DNA of 46,359 nucleotides, taken from Mycobacterium persicum. GTDB taxonomy: Bacteria > Actinomycetota > Actinomycetes > Mycobacteriales > Mycobacteriaceae. The position numbers and the translations under genes were made by a program. The notes under the pieces are model-generated. The model had not been told where the DNA came from. It did not search any database and saw nothing but the letters and a program-made list of their open reading frames with translations. The first letter of the stretch is position 1; each line of letters starts with the position of its first letter. Below, in pieces: positions 1 through 9,298 of this stretch. The stretch spans positions 1-46,359 of the forward strand of contig NZ_MVIF01000036.1 in the NCBI RefSeq assembly GCF_002086675.1, written 5' to 3'.

Positions 1-661
1 CATTCCCATCACCCACACTCCCAAACCCAACATTGCCCACCCCCACATTCGCCAACCCCGCATTAAAAATACTCATCCGACCCGGTGGGCTGAAGACGGC
101 GGCCTGCGCGGCCGCGACCAACGCCCCACCGGCGGCGGGGTTCTGCACCAACTGGACAAATGGCGTCAACGCCGACGCGGCCGCCGAAGCACCGGCGTGA
201 TACCCGAACATCGCCGCCACATCCTGTGCCCACATCTGCTCGTAGGCGGCCTCGACGGCGGCGATCGCGGGCGCGTTGAAGCCGAGCAGGTCGGAGACGA
301 CGAGCGAAACCAGTTGAGAACGGTTGGCCCAAACCGCCGCCGGATGCACCGTGGCCGCGCGGGTCGCCTCGAACGCGGCCGCGGCGATCCGCGCCTGACC
401 ACCCGCCTGCGCCGCTTGCGCTCCCGCCGTGGACAACCATCCGAGATAGCTTCCGGCGACGCTTGCCATCGCCACCGACGCCGGGCCCTGCCAAGAAGAA
501 CCCACCAGCGCCGAGGTCACTGACGAGAATGCGGTCGCCGCCGATCCCAGCTCGCCGGCCAGCTGGTCCCAGGCCGCCGCCGCGGCCAGCATCGGACCTG
601 CTCCGGCACCGCTAAATATGCGGGCCGAATTGATCTCCGGTGGCGAGACCGAAAAATTCAT
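1..661 (-). CDS. PPE family protein, MPTR type (N-terminal part; runs off the window)
   Basis: The reverse strand is open from ATG at 661 to the window edge (220 codons). The product begins [18 protein letters not shown], the PPE N-terminal signature, and continues through the roughly 180-residue helical PPE domain with the WQGPAS stretch near residue 57 (family WxG turn). After about residue 195 it turns into Asn/Gly-rich sequence ([13 protein letters not shown]), the beginning of NxGxGNxG major polymorphic tandem repeats, so this is a PPE-MPTR member and most of the protein lies outside the window. GAGAGG about 8 bases before the ATG is a good ribosome site. PPE proteins are exported by ESX systems to the cell surface; the exact role of this one cannot be told. 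It replaces the toxin-antitoxin pair Rv0909/Rv0910 that I recall next to ctpE in H37Rv. Confidence 0.93.
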   Translation of the reverse strand, partial: MNFSVSPPEINSARIFSGAGAGPMLAAAAAWDQLAGELGSAATAFSSVTSALVGSSWQGPASVAMASVAGSYLGWLSTAGAQAAQAGGQARIAAAAFEATRAATVHPAAVWANRSQLVSLVVSDLLGFNAPAIAAVEAAYEQMWAQDVAAMFGYHAGASAAASALTPFVQLVQNPAAGGALVAAAQAAVFSPPGRMSIFNAGLANVGVGNVGFGSVGDGN

Positions 662-930
662 TCGCGGCAACCTCTCCCAGGTGGCCGTCGCATCGGGGCC
701 ACCTATCGATCACTGCCTGCGACAATCCGGCGGTCACCGGGATTGAGCCGGCTGCCGTCAAGCGGATTTCCCCGTCAGCATACGGACGGCGCGGCAACAA
801 TTTCGTGTTTTCGGCAAAATAGACGTCGACAAAGAATATTCATAGATAGCCCCGAAATGTAAAGTATTTATACACCTGCGGTTCGGGATGCCACGCCTTT
901 GACTTCCGCTTATATTGACGTCTTGGTCGT
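662..930. other. AT-rich spacer between ctpE and the PPE gene
   Basis: No gene seen. The part from about 800 to 930 is much more AT-rich than its surroundings. On the minus strand TTTACA (863-858) and AATATT (840-835) lie exactly 17 bases apart, a plausible -35/-10 pair for the PPE gene with a leader of about 165 bases. This is inference from spacing only; other TATA-like hexamers exist in the same stretch. Confidence 0.35.
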
Positions 931-3318
931 TTACTTTTCCGGACGCCGCCATACCTGCGGTTTGACACCGAGCACCCTGGCTCGAATCCACCACGTCGCC
1001 TCGATCACACCGGCCCCGATCACGCCGATGCCCAAGGCAATCGACGTCATAGCGAGGTTCGACGGGTCCAGGAAAAACTTCTGCTGCGCCAGCGGCAGGC
1101 TGAAGATCACCAAATAGGCCGCGCCGGAGGCCATAACCAGTCCCAGACGCCACCATTGATAGGGCCGTGCCACCACCGCAAGCACCCATAGCGCGGTCAC
1201 CAGCAGCGTGATCAGGGCCGCCGTTGAAGCTTGCGTCCGTTCATGCCAGGTCGAGTGACGGCCGGGGTAGGCCACGAGGTAGGAAACGAAAGTCGCCGTG
1301 CCCACCACAAGTCCGGACGGCAGTGCGGAGGTCAACACCCGCCGAACGAAGCCGGGATACGCACGCTCGTTGTTGGGCGCCAGGGACAGGATGAATGACG
1401 GAATGCCGATGGTGAACCACGCCGCGATGGTCACATGGATCGGTTGGAACGGATACAGCAGCGGATCGGCCCCCAGCGGTTTGGCAAGCAAGCACTCGAT
1501 CCCCACCAGCAACGCCAGCAACGCCGAATACACCGTTTTAGCCAGAAACAGATTCGCGACCCGTTCGATATTGCCGATCACCCGGCGGCCTTCGGCGACC
1601 ACGTAGGGCAGGGTGGCAAACCTGTTGTCCAGCAAGACGATCTGCGCTACCGCACGAGACGCCGGGCTACCCGCCCCCATCGCCACCGCGATGTCGGCGT
1701 CCTTGAGGGCCAGCACGTCGTTGACGCCGTCGCCGGTCATCGCCACGGTATGCCCGTGCGACTGCAGGGCATGCACAATGGCTCGCTTCTGGTCGGGACG
1801 CACCCTGCCGAACGTCGTGAAGGATTCCAACGTGTCGGCCAATTCGGCGGGCCCGGTAGGGAGCTGACGGGCATCCAGCACCTCGCCCCGCAGCCCGAGC
1901 TTGCCGGCGACCGCCCCCACCGACACGGCGTTGTCGCCGGATATCACCTTTACCGAAATGCCTTGGTCGGCAAAGTATTCAAGCGTCTCGCGGGCGTCGG
2001 GCCGGATCTTCTGCTCGAGCACCACCAGAGCGACCGGGGTGACCCGTCCGGGCGCGTCGGGGTGGTCCACGGCGACGTCGGAAGCACCCAGCAGCAGCAC
2101 CCGCAACCCCTGCGCCCCGATGCGCTCCGCCTGTTCGGCGGCGGCCGATGCCGAGTCGAGCAGCACATCGGGCGCGCCGATCACCCAGTTGCCGTGGTCC
2201 CGATAGGATGCACCGCTCCATTTGGTCGCGGACTTGAAAGATGCTGTCGCCGTTGCGGTCCAGCCGGGCGGCGAATGACAGGCCGCGGCGATCGCCTGCA
2301 TGCTGGCATTGGGTCGGTCATCGGCAGCTGCCAGGGAAGCCAGCACGTCGACGATACGATCGTCAGCAGTGCCCAATCCACTGACCTCCGATACCCGCAT
2401 CCCACTTTCGGTCAGCGTGCCGGTCTTGTCGGCACAAACCACGTCGACTCGGGCCAGCCCCTCGATGGCGGGCAATTCCTGCACCAGGCATCGGCGTTGG
2501 CCCAACCGGATGACACCGACCGCGAACGCGATCGACGTCATCAACACCAGACCTTCGGGCACCATCGGCACCAAGGCGCCCACCGTCCGCAGCACCGATT
2601 CCCGCCAGCCGGCCTTCGTGGTGAACAGCTGGGTGTAGACGGTCAGCAGTCCCGCCGGCACCAACAGGTAGGTGATGAACTGCAGTATCCTGTTGATACC
2701 GTTGCGCAGTTCGGATTTCACCAAAGTGAACTTGCTGGCCTCGGCGGCCAGCTTGGCCGCGTATGCTTCCCGGCCCACCTTGGTCGCGCGGTAGGCTCCG
2801 GTTCCGGAGACGACGAAACTGCCCGACATCACCGCGTCGCCGGGGTCTTTGGCGATCGGGTCGGCCTCACCGGTCAACAGTGATTCGTCAACCTCGAGGT
2901 TCCTGTCCTCGACGACCTCACCGTCGACGACAACCTGGTCTCCCGGCCCGAGTTCGATGATGTCGTCCAGCACGACTTCGCTCGGCAACCGGGTCTGAGT
3001 ACCGGATCGCCTGCGCACCAAGGGCTTTGCCTGCCCCAGGATCGCCAAGCTGTCCAGCGTCTGCTTCGCTCGGAGCTCCTGAATCATACCGATGATGCTG
3101 TTGGCGATGATGAGCAGACCGAACAGCCCGTTGATCACCGAGCCCGTCGCCAACACGATCAGCAGCAGCACGCCCAGGATCGCGTTGATGCGGGTGAACA
3201 CGTTGGCCCGGATGATCTGCGCGACGCTGCGGGTGGTCCGTTCTGGGATGTCGTTGCTCTTGCCCTCGGCTAACCGTTGTGCCACTTCGGCATCGGTCAA
3301 GCCGGGCGCGGCACTCAT
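931..3318 (-). CDS. ctpE: Cation P-type ATPase CtpE (Ca2+ uptake)
   Basis: A 795-residue P-type ATPase very like M. tuberculosis CtpE (Rv0908). Visible in order: actuator TGE loop near residue 149, PEG motif of the ion-site helix near 254, phosphorylation motif DKTGTLT with Asp near 297, nucleotide-domain motif KWSG, hinge motif GDGVND, and a C-terminal block of hydrophobic helices (about 10 membrane segments in all). CtpE has been described as a high-affinity calcium importer in mycobacteria. The longest open frame extends further upstream, but the ATG at 3318 gives the family N-terminus ([14 protein letters not shown]) and overlaps the stop of the preceding beta-lactamase-like gene by ATGA, so the two are translationally coupled. 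Last gene of the echA6 unit. Confidence 0.95.
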   Translation of the reverse strand: MSAAPGLTDAEVAQRLAEGKSNDIPERTTRSVAQIIRANVFTRINAILGVLLLIVLATGSVINGLFGLLIIANSIIGMIQELRAKQTLDSLAILGQAKPLVRRRSGTQTRLPSEVVLDDIIELGPGDQVVVDGEVVEDRNLEVDESLLTGEADPIAKDPGDAVMSGSFVVSGTGAYRATKVGREAYAAKLAAEASKFTLVKSELRNGINRILQFITYLLVPAGLLTVYTQLFTTKAGWRESVLRTVGALVPMVPEGLVLMTSIAFAVGVIRLGQRRCLVQELPAIEGLARVDVVCADKTGTLTESGMRVSEVSGLGTADDRIVDVLASLAAADDRPNASMQAIAAACHSPPGWTATATASFKSATKWSGASYRDHGNWVIGAPDVLLDSASAAAEQAERIGAQGLRVLLLGASDVAVDHPDAPGRVTPVALVVLEQKIRPDARETLEYFADQGISVKVISGDNAVSVGAVAGKLGLRGEVLDARQLPTGPAELADTLESFTTFGRVRPDQKRAIVHALQSHGHTVAMTGDGVNDVLALKDADIAVAMGAGSPASRAVAQIVLLDNRFATLPYVVAEGRRVIGNIERVANLFLAKTVYSALLALLVGIECLLAKPLGADPLLYPFQPIHVTIAAWFTIGIPSFILSLAPNNERAYPGFVRRVLTSALPSGLVVGTATFVSYLVAYPGRHSTWHERTQASTAALITLLVTALWVLAVVARPYQWWRLGLVMASGAAYLVIFSLPLAQQKFFLDPSNLAMTSIALGIGVIGAGVIEATWWIRARVLGVKPQVWRRPEK

Positions 3319-4907
3319 CGGGTAAACGTTCCCAGCTTGTCGGCGTCGTAGTATTCGAGGTTCAGCGTGGCGACGGGGAAGCCGGAAAAGACCGCCTTGG
3401 AAATGGATCCGGGTAAGGCGTTTTCGGTCGACAGCGGAAAAGTGAAAGTGTCTGCGTCCCAATGCGTCAACGTGAATGTCTGGTTCTTCGGCCCCAGCGA
3501 CAGCTGCAGCTGGCCGTCATGTTCGGTCACGGTGGCCGGACCCCAGTAGTCGTTGGCGTAGCCCCCAACGTAGTCGCTCAACGGCCGTGCCGGCGCGGGG
3601 CTGACGGGAGGCTGTTTGTCGACCAGCGACCCCTCTGGGTGGTTCAGCGGGGCAAGTTGCTGCCTGTACAGGGTGGCCCAGTCCTCGCGGACCTGGCCGT
3701 ACTGCACCAGGTCCAAGAATTCGGCCGTCAGCGCTTCCGGCACTCCGTAGGGTGCGGCATTGGTCAGGGCAATGACGGCGAGGTCTTCGGACGGCAGGAC
3801 GGTAAAATTCGTCGCGGCCCCCAAGCCGAATCCGCCGGAATGACCGTACTGGGTACGACCCGACGAGTTCACCGACACGTTGAATCCGAAACCATAGGTG
3901 CCCGCTCGCGCCTTGGGCAACCGCGCCGGAGTCGAGATCACTTGCGGTGTGATGGCCGGCAAGAGCGCCTCCGGCGACGTGATCTGCTGACCGTTGTAGG
4001 CGCCGTTGGCCAGCACCATGGTCAGCCAGTGCGTCATGTCGTTGAGCGAGGAGCTGACCCCGCCTGCGGGCGTTTGGGGATCGGGATCCCGTTGGAAGCG
4101 GGCCTCCCATTTATCGCCGACCTTGATGTGGGCGACCGCGTGATTGGGTCTGGCCAGGAAATCGGCGAACCGCGAACTGGTGGATGTCATTCCCAGCGGA
4201 CGGTAGAGCACCTCGTCGGACAGCTCCGCCCAGGATTTGCCGGCCGCGGCCGCGACCGCGTCGGCCGCGGCGGTCACGCCGAAATTGGTGTAGGCGTAGC
4301 TGATCCGAAATGGGGCCAGCGGCAAGTACTTCAGCCGCTGCAGCACCTGCTGCCCGTCGTAACCCAGATCCTCCAGCGGGTCACCGGCATGGTCCGGCAA
4401 TCCGGAGCGATGCGAATAGAGGTCGGCGACGGTCACATGGCTGGTGACGTAGGCATCGCCGAGTTCGAACCACGGCAGCTTCGCGACGACGGGCGTATCC
4501 CAGGTGACCACGTTGGTGCTGACCTCGTGCGCCACCACCGTCGCACCCACCGATTTGGACACCGATGCCAGCTGGAAGACGGTGTCGGCGTCCACCCGGT
4601 TGTCCGGGCCGTCGGCCTTGCTGGCATCCTTGATGCCGAAACCCTTCGCGTACAACGTCTTTCCACCGTGGACAACGGCCAGGGCCATGCCGGGGATGCC
4701 GCTGGTCTTCATCAGCTCGGCGACCAGGCCGTCCAGCTTCGCCACCGCCTCGTCGATGCGCCCGGCCGGAATGTCCACGCCGGAAACCTCATTGGGCGGG
4801 ACTTTCGACAGCGCCGACGTCGGGCCGGATGCCCGCTGCGCGGGCCCGCATGCCACCAGCGCCAGCAACATCACAACTAGTGCGGCCGTCGCCGCGCGTC
4901 TCGTCAT
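3315..4907 (-). CDS. Serine beta-lactamase / penicillin-binding-like lipoprotein (Rv0907 family)
   Basis: 530 residues. The start is a hydrophobic signal ending in a lipobox (LVACG near residues 17-21), so the mature protein should be lipid-anchored outside the membrane. The catalytic domain shows the class C/D-alanyl-peptidase fold motifs: SVSK (SxxK nucleophile and base, residues about 117-120), YTN (YxN) in the middle, and GHSGG (HxG/KTG equivalent) later. A C-terminal beta-rich domain of about 100 residues follows. Family members are esterases or DD-peptidases as often as beta-lactamases, so substrate is unknown. It follows the metallo-beta-lactamase-fold gene after 76 bases and overlaps ctpE by 4 bases. 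Confidence 0.9.
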   Translation of the reverse strand: MTRRAATAALVVMLLALVACGPAQRASGPTSALSKVPPNEVSGVDIPAGRIDEAVAKLDGLVAELMKTSGIPGMALAVVHGGKTLYAKGFGIKDASKADGPDNRVDADTVFQLASVSKSVGATVVAHEVSTNVVTWDTPVVAKLPWFELGDAYVTSHVTVADLYSHRSGLPDHAGDPLEDLGYDGQQVLQRLKYLPLAPFRISYAYTNFGVTAAADAVAAAAGKSWAELSDEVLYRPLGMTSTSSRFADFLARPNHAVAHIKVGDKWEARFQRDPDPQTPAGGVSSSLNDMTHWLTMVLANGAYNGQQITSPEALLPAITPQVISTPARLPKARAGTYGFGFNVSVNSSGRTQYGHSGGFGLGAATNFTVLPSEDLAVIALTNAAPYGVPEALTAEFLDLVQYGQVREDWATLYRQQLAPLNHPEGSLVDKQPPVSPAPARPLSDYVGGYANDYWGPATVTEHDGQLQLSLGPKNQTFTLTHWDADTFTFPLSTENALPGSISKAVFSGFPVATLNLEYYDADKLGTFTR

Positions 4908-4983
4908 GGCCGCTCACTCTAACCGGGTGCCGAATCGCGCCGCGTGAACGACGTCACCTGCGGCCGGGTCCAACGCGCTCGAG

Positions 4984-6105
4984 CTAAAGCCGCCACCACG
5001 GGTTGGATCTCAACGGCCCGGCCGAATCCACCCGCTGACCTGGCAGCGGCACCGCCACCTTGACTCGCTCGGGCTCAGCGGCCGCCAACAGCCGCTCAAC
5101 CGGTTCTGACCATGGGTGCGGAGCCAGCCGGAAGGTACCCCAGTGCACCGGCACCAACAGCCCCGCGCCGGAATCGGTGACGTCCAGATGGGCCCGGATC
5201 GCCTCCTCGGGGTTCATGTGGATATCCGGCCATGCGGTGTTATAGGCGCCGATCGGCATCAGCGTCAGGTCGAATGGCCCGTGGTCCGCGCCGATCTGGG
5301 CGAAGCTCTTGGTGTAGCCGGTATCACCGCCGAAGTAGACGCGATGGCTGGGACCGATGAACGCCCACGACGCCCACAAGGTGTTATCACGGCTCAGAAA
5401 GCGGCCCGAAAAATGCCGGGCCGGCATACAGACGATCCTGAGCTGGTCAACCTGGCCGCTTTGCTGCCAATCGAGTTCGACGATGCGCTGCTCGGGAATG
5501 CCCCACGCCCGCAGATGGGCACCGACCCCGAGGGGCACGAAGAACGGCGCGCGCTGGGTGCGGGTCAGCGCGATGACGGTGTCGATATCGAGATGGTCGT
5601 AGTGGTCATGGCTGATCACCACCGCATCGACGGCCGGAAGGCCCTCCAGTTGCACCGGCGGCGGATGCAGCCGTTGGGGCCCGACGAGATCGGAGGGCGA
5701 ACACCGGTTGCTCCACACCGGATCGGTCAGCACCCGGTAGCCGTCGATTTCCACCAGCGCCGTCGAGTGGCCGAACCAGCTGACGGCGAGCCGGCTGGCG
5801 TCACCTTTGTAGATCTCCGGGGCGGCCAGCGGGATCGGTTTGGCGGGCCTGCTGCCGCCGCGATTACCCACGAACTCCCAGATGATGAGCCGCAGTTCCT
5901 CGCGGCCCATGACGTATATGGACCCCGGGTCGAGGTTGACGAAGTTGCCGTCCTGGTAGTGCGGCGACCCCTCCGAAATGGCGCGGATGGTCGCGGGGTT
6001 TGCCCCAAGCGCAGCCGGCGCGCCGTGCAGTGCCCGCACCAGCCAGCCACCGGCCGCCAGCGAGGCCGTGCCGGCGGCCAGCCGTAGCGCTCGGCGCACC
6101 ACCAC
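4984..6105 (-). CDS. Metallo-beta-lactamase-fold hydrolase, UlaG/NAPE-PLD-like (Rv0906 family)
   Basis: About 373 residues. An N-terminal hydrophobic segment (about 5-25) suggests membrane attachment or export. The metallo-hydrolase core contains FGHSTALVEIDG, then SHDHYDHLD (HxHxDH, two-metal site), a later PARHFSGR, GGDTGY and a C-terminal PVHWGTF, the pattern of N-acyl-phosphatidylethanolamine phospholipase D/UlaG-like enzymes. The substrate is not known. Three GTG codons in a row (6105, 6102, 6099) are possible starts; GGGGGAG just upstream fits 6105 or 6102. The start lies 2 bases after the echA6 stop, so the genes are co-transcribed. Confidence 0.9.
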   Translation of the reverse strand: MVVRRALRLAAGTASLAAGGWLVRALHGAPAALGANPATIRAISEGSPHYQDGNFVNLDPGSIYVMGREELRLIIWEFVGNRGGSRPAKPIPLAAPEIYKGDASRLAVSWFGHSTALVEIDGYRVLTDPVWSNRCSPSDLVGPQRLHPPPVQLEGLPAVDAVVISHDHYDHLDIDTVIALTRTQRAPFFVPLGVGAHLRAWGIPEQRIVELDWQQSGQVDQLRIVCMPARHFSGRFLSRDNTLWASWAFIGPSHRVYFGGDTGYTKSFAQIGADHGPFDLTLMPIGAYNTAWPDIHMNPEEAIRAHLDVTDSGAGLLVPVHWGTFRLAPHPWSEPVERLLAAAEPERVKVAVPLPGQRVDSAGPLRSNPWWRL

Positions 6106-6107
6106 GA

Positions 6108-6839
6108 CTACTCCCCCTGAAACCTCGGCGGCCGCTTCTGCACGCGCGCCACCTGTGCCTCGATGACATCTTGGCTGCCCCATGCCTTGTCGAACAACTC
6201 CTTGTGCTCCGGCCAGGGCTCCTCGATGGCGCCGTCGTCGTTGAGCACCCGCTTGGCATGCTGGATTGCCAGCGGCGCCAGGCCGGCGATCTCGGCGGCC
6301 CAGGCTTGCGCGTCGGCCAGCGTCCCGATCCGGTTGGCCATTCCGGTATGCAACGCCATCTCGGCTGTCAGCTTCTCCGCGGCCAGCAGCATCGCCCGCG
6401 CCCGTCCGTGACCGACCAGCGAGGAGAGCCGGCGGATACTCCAGTTGTCCAGTGCCAGGCCATATTTGGACGTCGGAAACTGAAAGAACGCCTCCGGCGC
6501 GACCACCCTCAGGTCGCACTGCATGGCCAGCTGCAGGCCCGCGCCGATAGCCGGACCGTTGATCGCGCCGATCACCGGTATCAGGGTGGCGTCCATCACC
6601 CGGTGCAGCTCGATGAGCCGATCGGGGTAGTCGGCGGCGAATGCGTCGCCGGACAGGTCCGCTCCGGCGCAAAACGCAGAGCCTTGTCCGGTGAGCACAA
6701 TCGCCCGGATTGAGCCGTCACCGGCCTTCAGGAACGCCTCCCGCAGCTCCTCCACGAGCTGGGAGTTCAGGGCATTGCGGCGCTCCGGGCGCTGCAACTC
6801 GATTGTCAGCACGGCCTCGACCTGGGTGATACCGATCAT
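6108..6839 (-). CDS. echA6: Enoyl-CoA hydratase-family protein EchA6
   Basis: 243 residues of crotonase fold. The first oxyanion-hole loop is [10 protein letters not shown] (about 56-65) and the second [11 protein letters not shown] (about 94-104). It matches M. tuberculosis EchA6 (Rv0905), reported to lack ordinary hydratase activity, to bind acyl-CoA and to feed FAS-I products to FAS-II for mycolic acid synthesis; it is the target of tetrahydropyrazopyrimidine inhibitors. Consistent with this, the usual pair of crotonase glutamates is not obvious. First gene of a minus-strand unit with the metallo-hydrolase, the lipoprotein and ctpE. It is divergent from accD3 with a shared promoter region. 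Confidence 0.95.
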   Translation of the reverse strand: MIGITQVEAVLTIELQRPERRNALNSQLVEELREAFLKAGDGSIRAIVLTGQGSAFCAGADLSGDAFAADYPDRLIELHRVMDATLIPVIGAINGPAIGAGLQLAMQCDLRVVAPEAFFQFPTSKYGLALDNWSIRRLSSLVGHGRARAMLLAAEKLTAEMALHTGMANRIGTLADAQAWAAEIAGLAPLAIQHAKRVLNDDGAIEEPWPEHKELFDKAWGSQDVIEAQVARVQKRPPRFQGE

Positions 6840-6865
6840 TGCGCCAGCCTATATAGCCTCATCCG
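6840..6865. promoter_or_regulatory. Shared divergent promoter with palindromic -10 box
   Basis: The two divergent start codons (ATG at 6839, GTG at 6866) are 26 bases apart. In the centre lies CTATATAG (6849-6856), a perfect palindrome, so the same TATATA serves as a -10 hexamer on either strand. Exactly 10 bases separate the hexamer from each start codon, and there is no room for a Shine-Dalgarno sequence. Both genes are therefore expected to be leaderless or nearly so (0-4 base leader), common in mycobacteria. No -35 is needed for this reading and none is evident. Confidence 0.6.
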
Positions 6866-8347
6866 GTGAGTCGTATCACGACCGACCAACTGCGCGACGC
6901 GGTGCTGGACGAGGGCTCGTTCACCAGTTGGGACACCGACCCGCTGCCGGTGCCGGTATCGCAGTCCTACGCGGGTGATCTGACGCGGGCCCGCGCCGCC
7001 ACCGGCCGCGACGAATCGGTGCTCACCGGCGAGGGGCGCATCTTCGGGCGACGCGTCGCGGTGGTGGTGTGCGAGTTCGGCTTCCTCGCCGGATCTATCG
7101 GGGTGGCGGCGGCGGAACGCATTACCGCCGCCGTCGAGCGCGCCACCGCCGAGCGCCTGCCGCTGCTGGCGTCGCCGAGCTCCGGCGGCACCAGGATGCA
7201 GGAGGGCACGGTCGCCTTCCTGCAGATGGTGAAGATCGCCGCGGCCGTCCGGCTGCACCAGCAGGCGCACCTGCCCTACCTCGTCTACCTGCGCAATCCG
7301 ACCACCGGCGGGGTGTTCGCGTCGTGGGGCTCGCTGGGCCATGTCACCGTCGCCGAACCGAGTGCCCTGATCGGTTTCCTGGGTCCGCGGGTGTACCAGC
7401 TGCTCTACGGCGAACCCTTCCCCGACGGTGTTCAGACCGCGGAGAATTTGCAACGCCACGGCGTGATCGACGGCGTCGTCGCGCTCGACGAGCTGCGCCG
7501 CACGGTGGATCGGGCGCTGACAGTGCTCACCGATGTTCCCGAGCCGCCGCCGGCCCCGGCACCGCCCGAGCCGGTGCCCGACGTACCCACCTGGGACTCG
7601 GTGGTGGCATCGCGACGACCCGACCGGCCGGGTGTGGCACGGCTGTTGCGCGACGGTGCCACCGACCGCGTGCTGCTCTCGGGTACCGGTTCTGGCGAAG
7701 CGGCGACGACGCTGCTGGCCCTGGCTCGCTTCTGCGGCCAGCCGGCGGTGGTGCTGGGCCAGCAGCGAGTCGTCGGCGGTCTTGTCGGTCCGGCGTCGCT
7801 GCGTGAAGCCCGGCGAGGCATGGCGCTGGCCGCCGAGCTGCGGTTACCGCTGGTGCTGATGATCGACACCGCCGGACCCGCATTGTCGGCCGAAGCCGAG
7901 CAGGGCGGGCTGGCCGGACAGATCGCCCAGTGCCTTGCCGACCTCGTCACCCTGGACACCCCGACGGTGTCGGTGCTGTTGGGTCAGGGCAGCGGTGGAC
8001 CTGCGCTGGCGATGGTGCCCGCTGACCGGGTGCTGGCCGCGCTGCACGGCTGGCTCGCCCCGTTGCCGCCGGAGGGCGCCAGCGCGATCGTGTTCCGCGA
8101 CACCGAGCACGCCGCCGAACTCGCTGCCGCCCAAGGTGTCCGGTCGGCAGACCTGCTGGCCGCCGGCATTGTCGACGTCATTGTGCCCGAGTATCCCGAC
8201 GCTGCGGCCGAGCCGGTCGAGTTCGCCCGACGGCTGTCGCGCGCCATCGCTGCCGAGGTGCATGCGCTGCGGTCGGCTCCCGACGCCGAACGCATGGCGG
8301 CGCGGTTGGCGCGCTATCGACGCATCGGGTTGCCCCGAGACACCTAG
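6866..8347 (+). CDS. accD3: Acyl-CoA carboxylase carboxyltransferase (beta) subunit AccD3
   Basis: 493 residues with GTG start. Two crotonase-like carboxyltransferase halves are visible: the N half with SPSSGGTRMQEG and TTGGVFASWGSLG (biotin-carboxyl and CoA oxyanion elements, about residues 108-155) and the C half with GLAGQIAQCLAELV-like and LLGQGSGGPALAM sequences. It matches Rv0904c. AccD subunits pair with a biotinylated AccA to carboxylate acyl-CoAs for lipid synthesis; the preferred substrate of AccD3 is not established. A roughly 20-residue Pro-rich linker (PPPAPAPPEPVPDVP) joins the halves. The divergent neighbour echA6 also handles acyl-CoA. Confidence 0.95.
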   Translation: MSRITTDQLRDAVLDEGSFTSWDTDPLPVPVSQSYAGDLTRARAATGRDESVLTGEGRIFGRRVAVVVCEFGFLAGSIGVAAAERITAAVERATAERLPLLASPSSGGTRMQEGTVAFLQMVKIAAAVRLHQQAHLPYLVYLRNPTTGGVFASWGSLGHVTVAEPSALIGFLGPRVYQLLYGEPFPDGVQTAENLQRHGVIDGVVALDELRRTVDRALTVLTDVPEPPPAPAPPEPVPDVPTWDSVVASRRPDRPGVARLLRDGATDRVLLSGTGSGEAATTLLALARFCGQPAVVLGQQRVVGGLVGPASLREARRGMALAAELRLPLVLMIDTAGPALSAEAEQGGLAGQIAQCLADLVTLDTPTVSVLLGQGSGGPALAMVPADRVLAALHGWLAPLPPEGASAIVFRDTEHAAELAAAQGVRSADLLAAGIVDVIVPEYPDAAAEPVEFARRLSRAIAAEVHALRSAPDAERMAARLARYRRIGLPRDT

Positions 8348-8587
8348 GACGGTGCTGATCTATTGGCCCGAATTGTTGGAGGCAACTCCGACTTTCCCAT
8401 CAGCCACGTCAGTCTCCGAGAATTCGCGGTGTCTCGTCTTGCCCACCTGGCGCTGTCCCCGGCGCGCACCGCCGCCGGGGCTCCCGTCGTCGCCGAGGTG
8501 ATTCGAACAGGCTGACGGTAACCCGCCGGACAGGCACCAGCGACCCGGCGGGCGGCGTCCCACCGCCGCGGGCAACAATCAGGCAAA
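8348..8587. other. accD3-prrA spacer with GC hairpin
   Basis: No gene is seen. CCCCGGCG (8457-8464) and CGCCGGGG (8473-8480) form a perfect 8-bp stem with an 8-base loop about 110 bases after the accD3 stop. There is no U-tract, as is usual for mycobacterial terminators. The remainder would contain the prrA promoter, for which I could not pick a convincing hexamer pair. Confidence 0.4.
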
Positions 8588-9298
8588 ATGAGCGGCATGG
8601 AGACTGGTGTGAGCTCACCTCGGGTCTTGGTGGTCGACGACGACTCCGATGTCCTGGCCTCGCTGGAACGCGGCCTGCGGCTCTCCGGGTTCGAGGTCTC
8701 GACCGCCGTCGACGGCGCCGAGGCCCTTCGCAGCGCCACCGAAACCCGCCCGGACGCGATCGTGCTCGACATCAACATGCCGGTGCTCGATGGCGTCAGC
8801 GTGGTCACGGCGCTGCGCGCGATGGACAACGACGTGCCGGTCTGCGTGCTGTCGGCACGCAGCTCGGTCGACGACCGAGTCGCCGGCCTCGAGGCCGGCG
8901 CCGACGATTACCTGGTCAAGCCGTTCGTGCTGGCCGAGCTGGTGGCCCGGGTGAAGGCTCTGCTGCGCCGCCGCGGCTCCACCGCCACGTCCTCGTCGGA
9001 AACCATCACGGTGGGCCCGTTGGAGGGGGACATCCCCGGCCGGCGGGCCCGGGTCAACGGCGTCGACGTCGACCTGACCAAGCGCGAGTTCGACCTGCTG
9101 GCGGTTTTGGCGGAGCACAAGACCGCGGTGTTGTCCCGCGCGCAGCTGCTGGAGCTGGTGTGGGGCTACGACTTCGCCGCCGACACCAACGTCGTCGACG
9201 TGTTCATTGGGTACCTGCGGCGCAAGCTCGAGGCCAACGGCGGACCCCGGCTGCTGCACACCGTGCGCGGCGTCGGCTTCGTGCTCAGGATGCAGTGA
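8588..9298 (+). CDS. prrA: Two-component response regulator PrrA
   Basis: 236 residues, OmpR class. The receiver domain has VVDDDSDV with the acidic pocket (residues 17-19), phospho-acceptor Asp61 in VLDINMP, conserved Thr/Ser and Lys (LVKPF). The C-terminal winged-helix DNA-binding domain includes LTKREFDLL and the recognition region ending [13 protein letters not shown]. It is near identical to M. tuberculosis PrrA (Rv0903c), essential there and linked to early intracellular growth and nitrogen and hypoxia responses. Thr6, reported as a serine/threonine-kinase site in M. tuberculosis PrrA, is present. A second ATG at 8597 is an alternative start. The stop is immediately followed by the prrB start. 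Confidence 0.97.
   Translation: MSGMETGVSSPRVLVVDDDSDVLASLERGLRLSGFEVSTAVDGAEALRSATETRPDAIVLDINMPVLDGVSVVTALRAMDNDVPVCVLSARSSVDDRVAGLEAGADDYLVKPFVLAELVARVKALLRRRGSTATSSSETITVGPLEGDIPGRRARVNGVDVDLTKREFDLLAVLAEHKTAVLSRAQLLELVWGYDFAADTNVVDVFIGYLRRKLEANGGPRLLHTVRGVGFVLRMQ

Noticed and set aside
1435..2883. Long open frame on the plus strand opposite ctpE (482 codons)
   Set aside because: Arg/Gln/Gly-rich translation without any family feature; it is the usual antisense shadow of a GC-rich gene.
3462..4880. Long open frame on the plus strand opposite the beta-lactamase-like gene (472 codons)
   Set aside because: Composition is that of an antisense frame, and the opposite strand has clear motifs and overlaps.
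8500..8520. TTCGAATC-like sequence suggesting a tRNA T-arm on the minus strand
   Set aside because: Flanking bases do not form a 5-bp T-stem, and no acceptor or anticodon arm is found.
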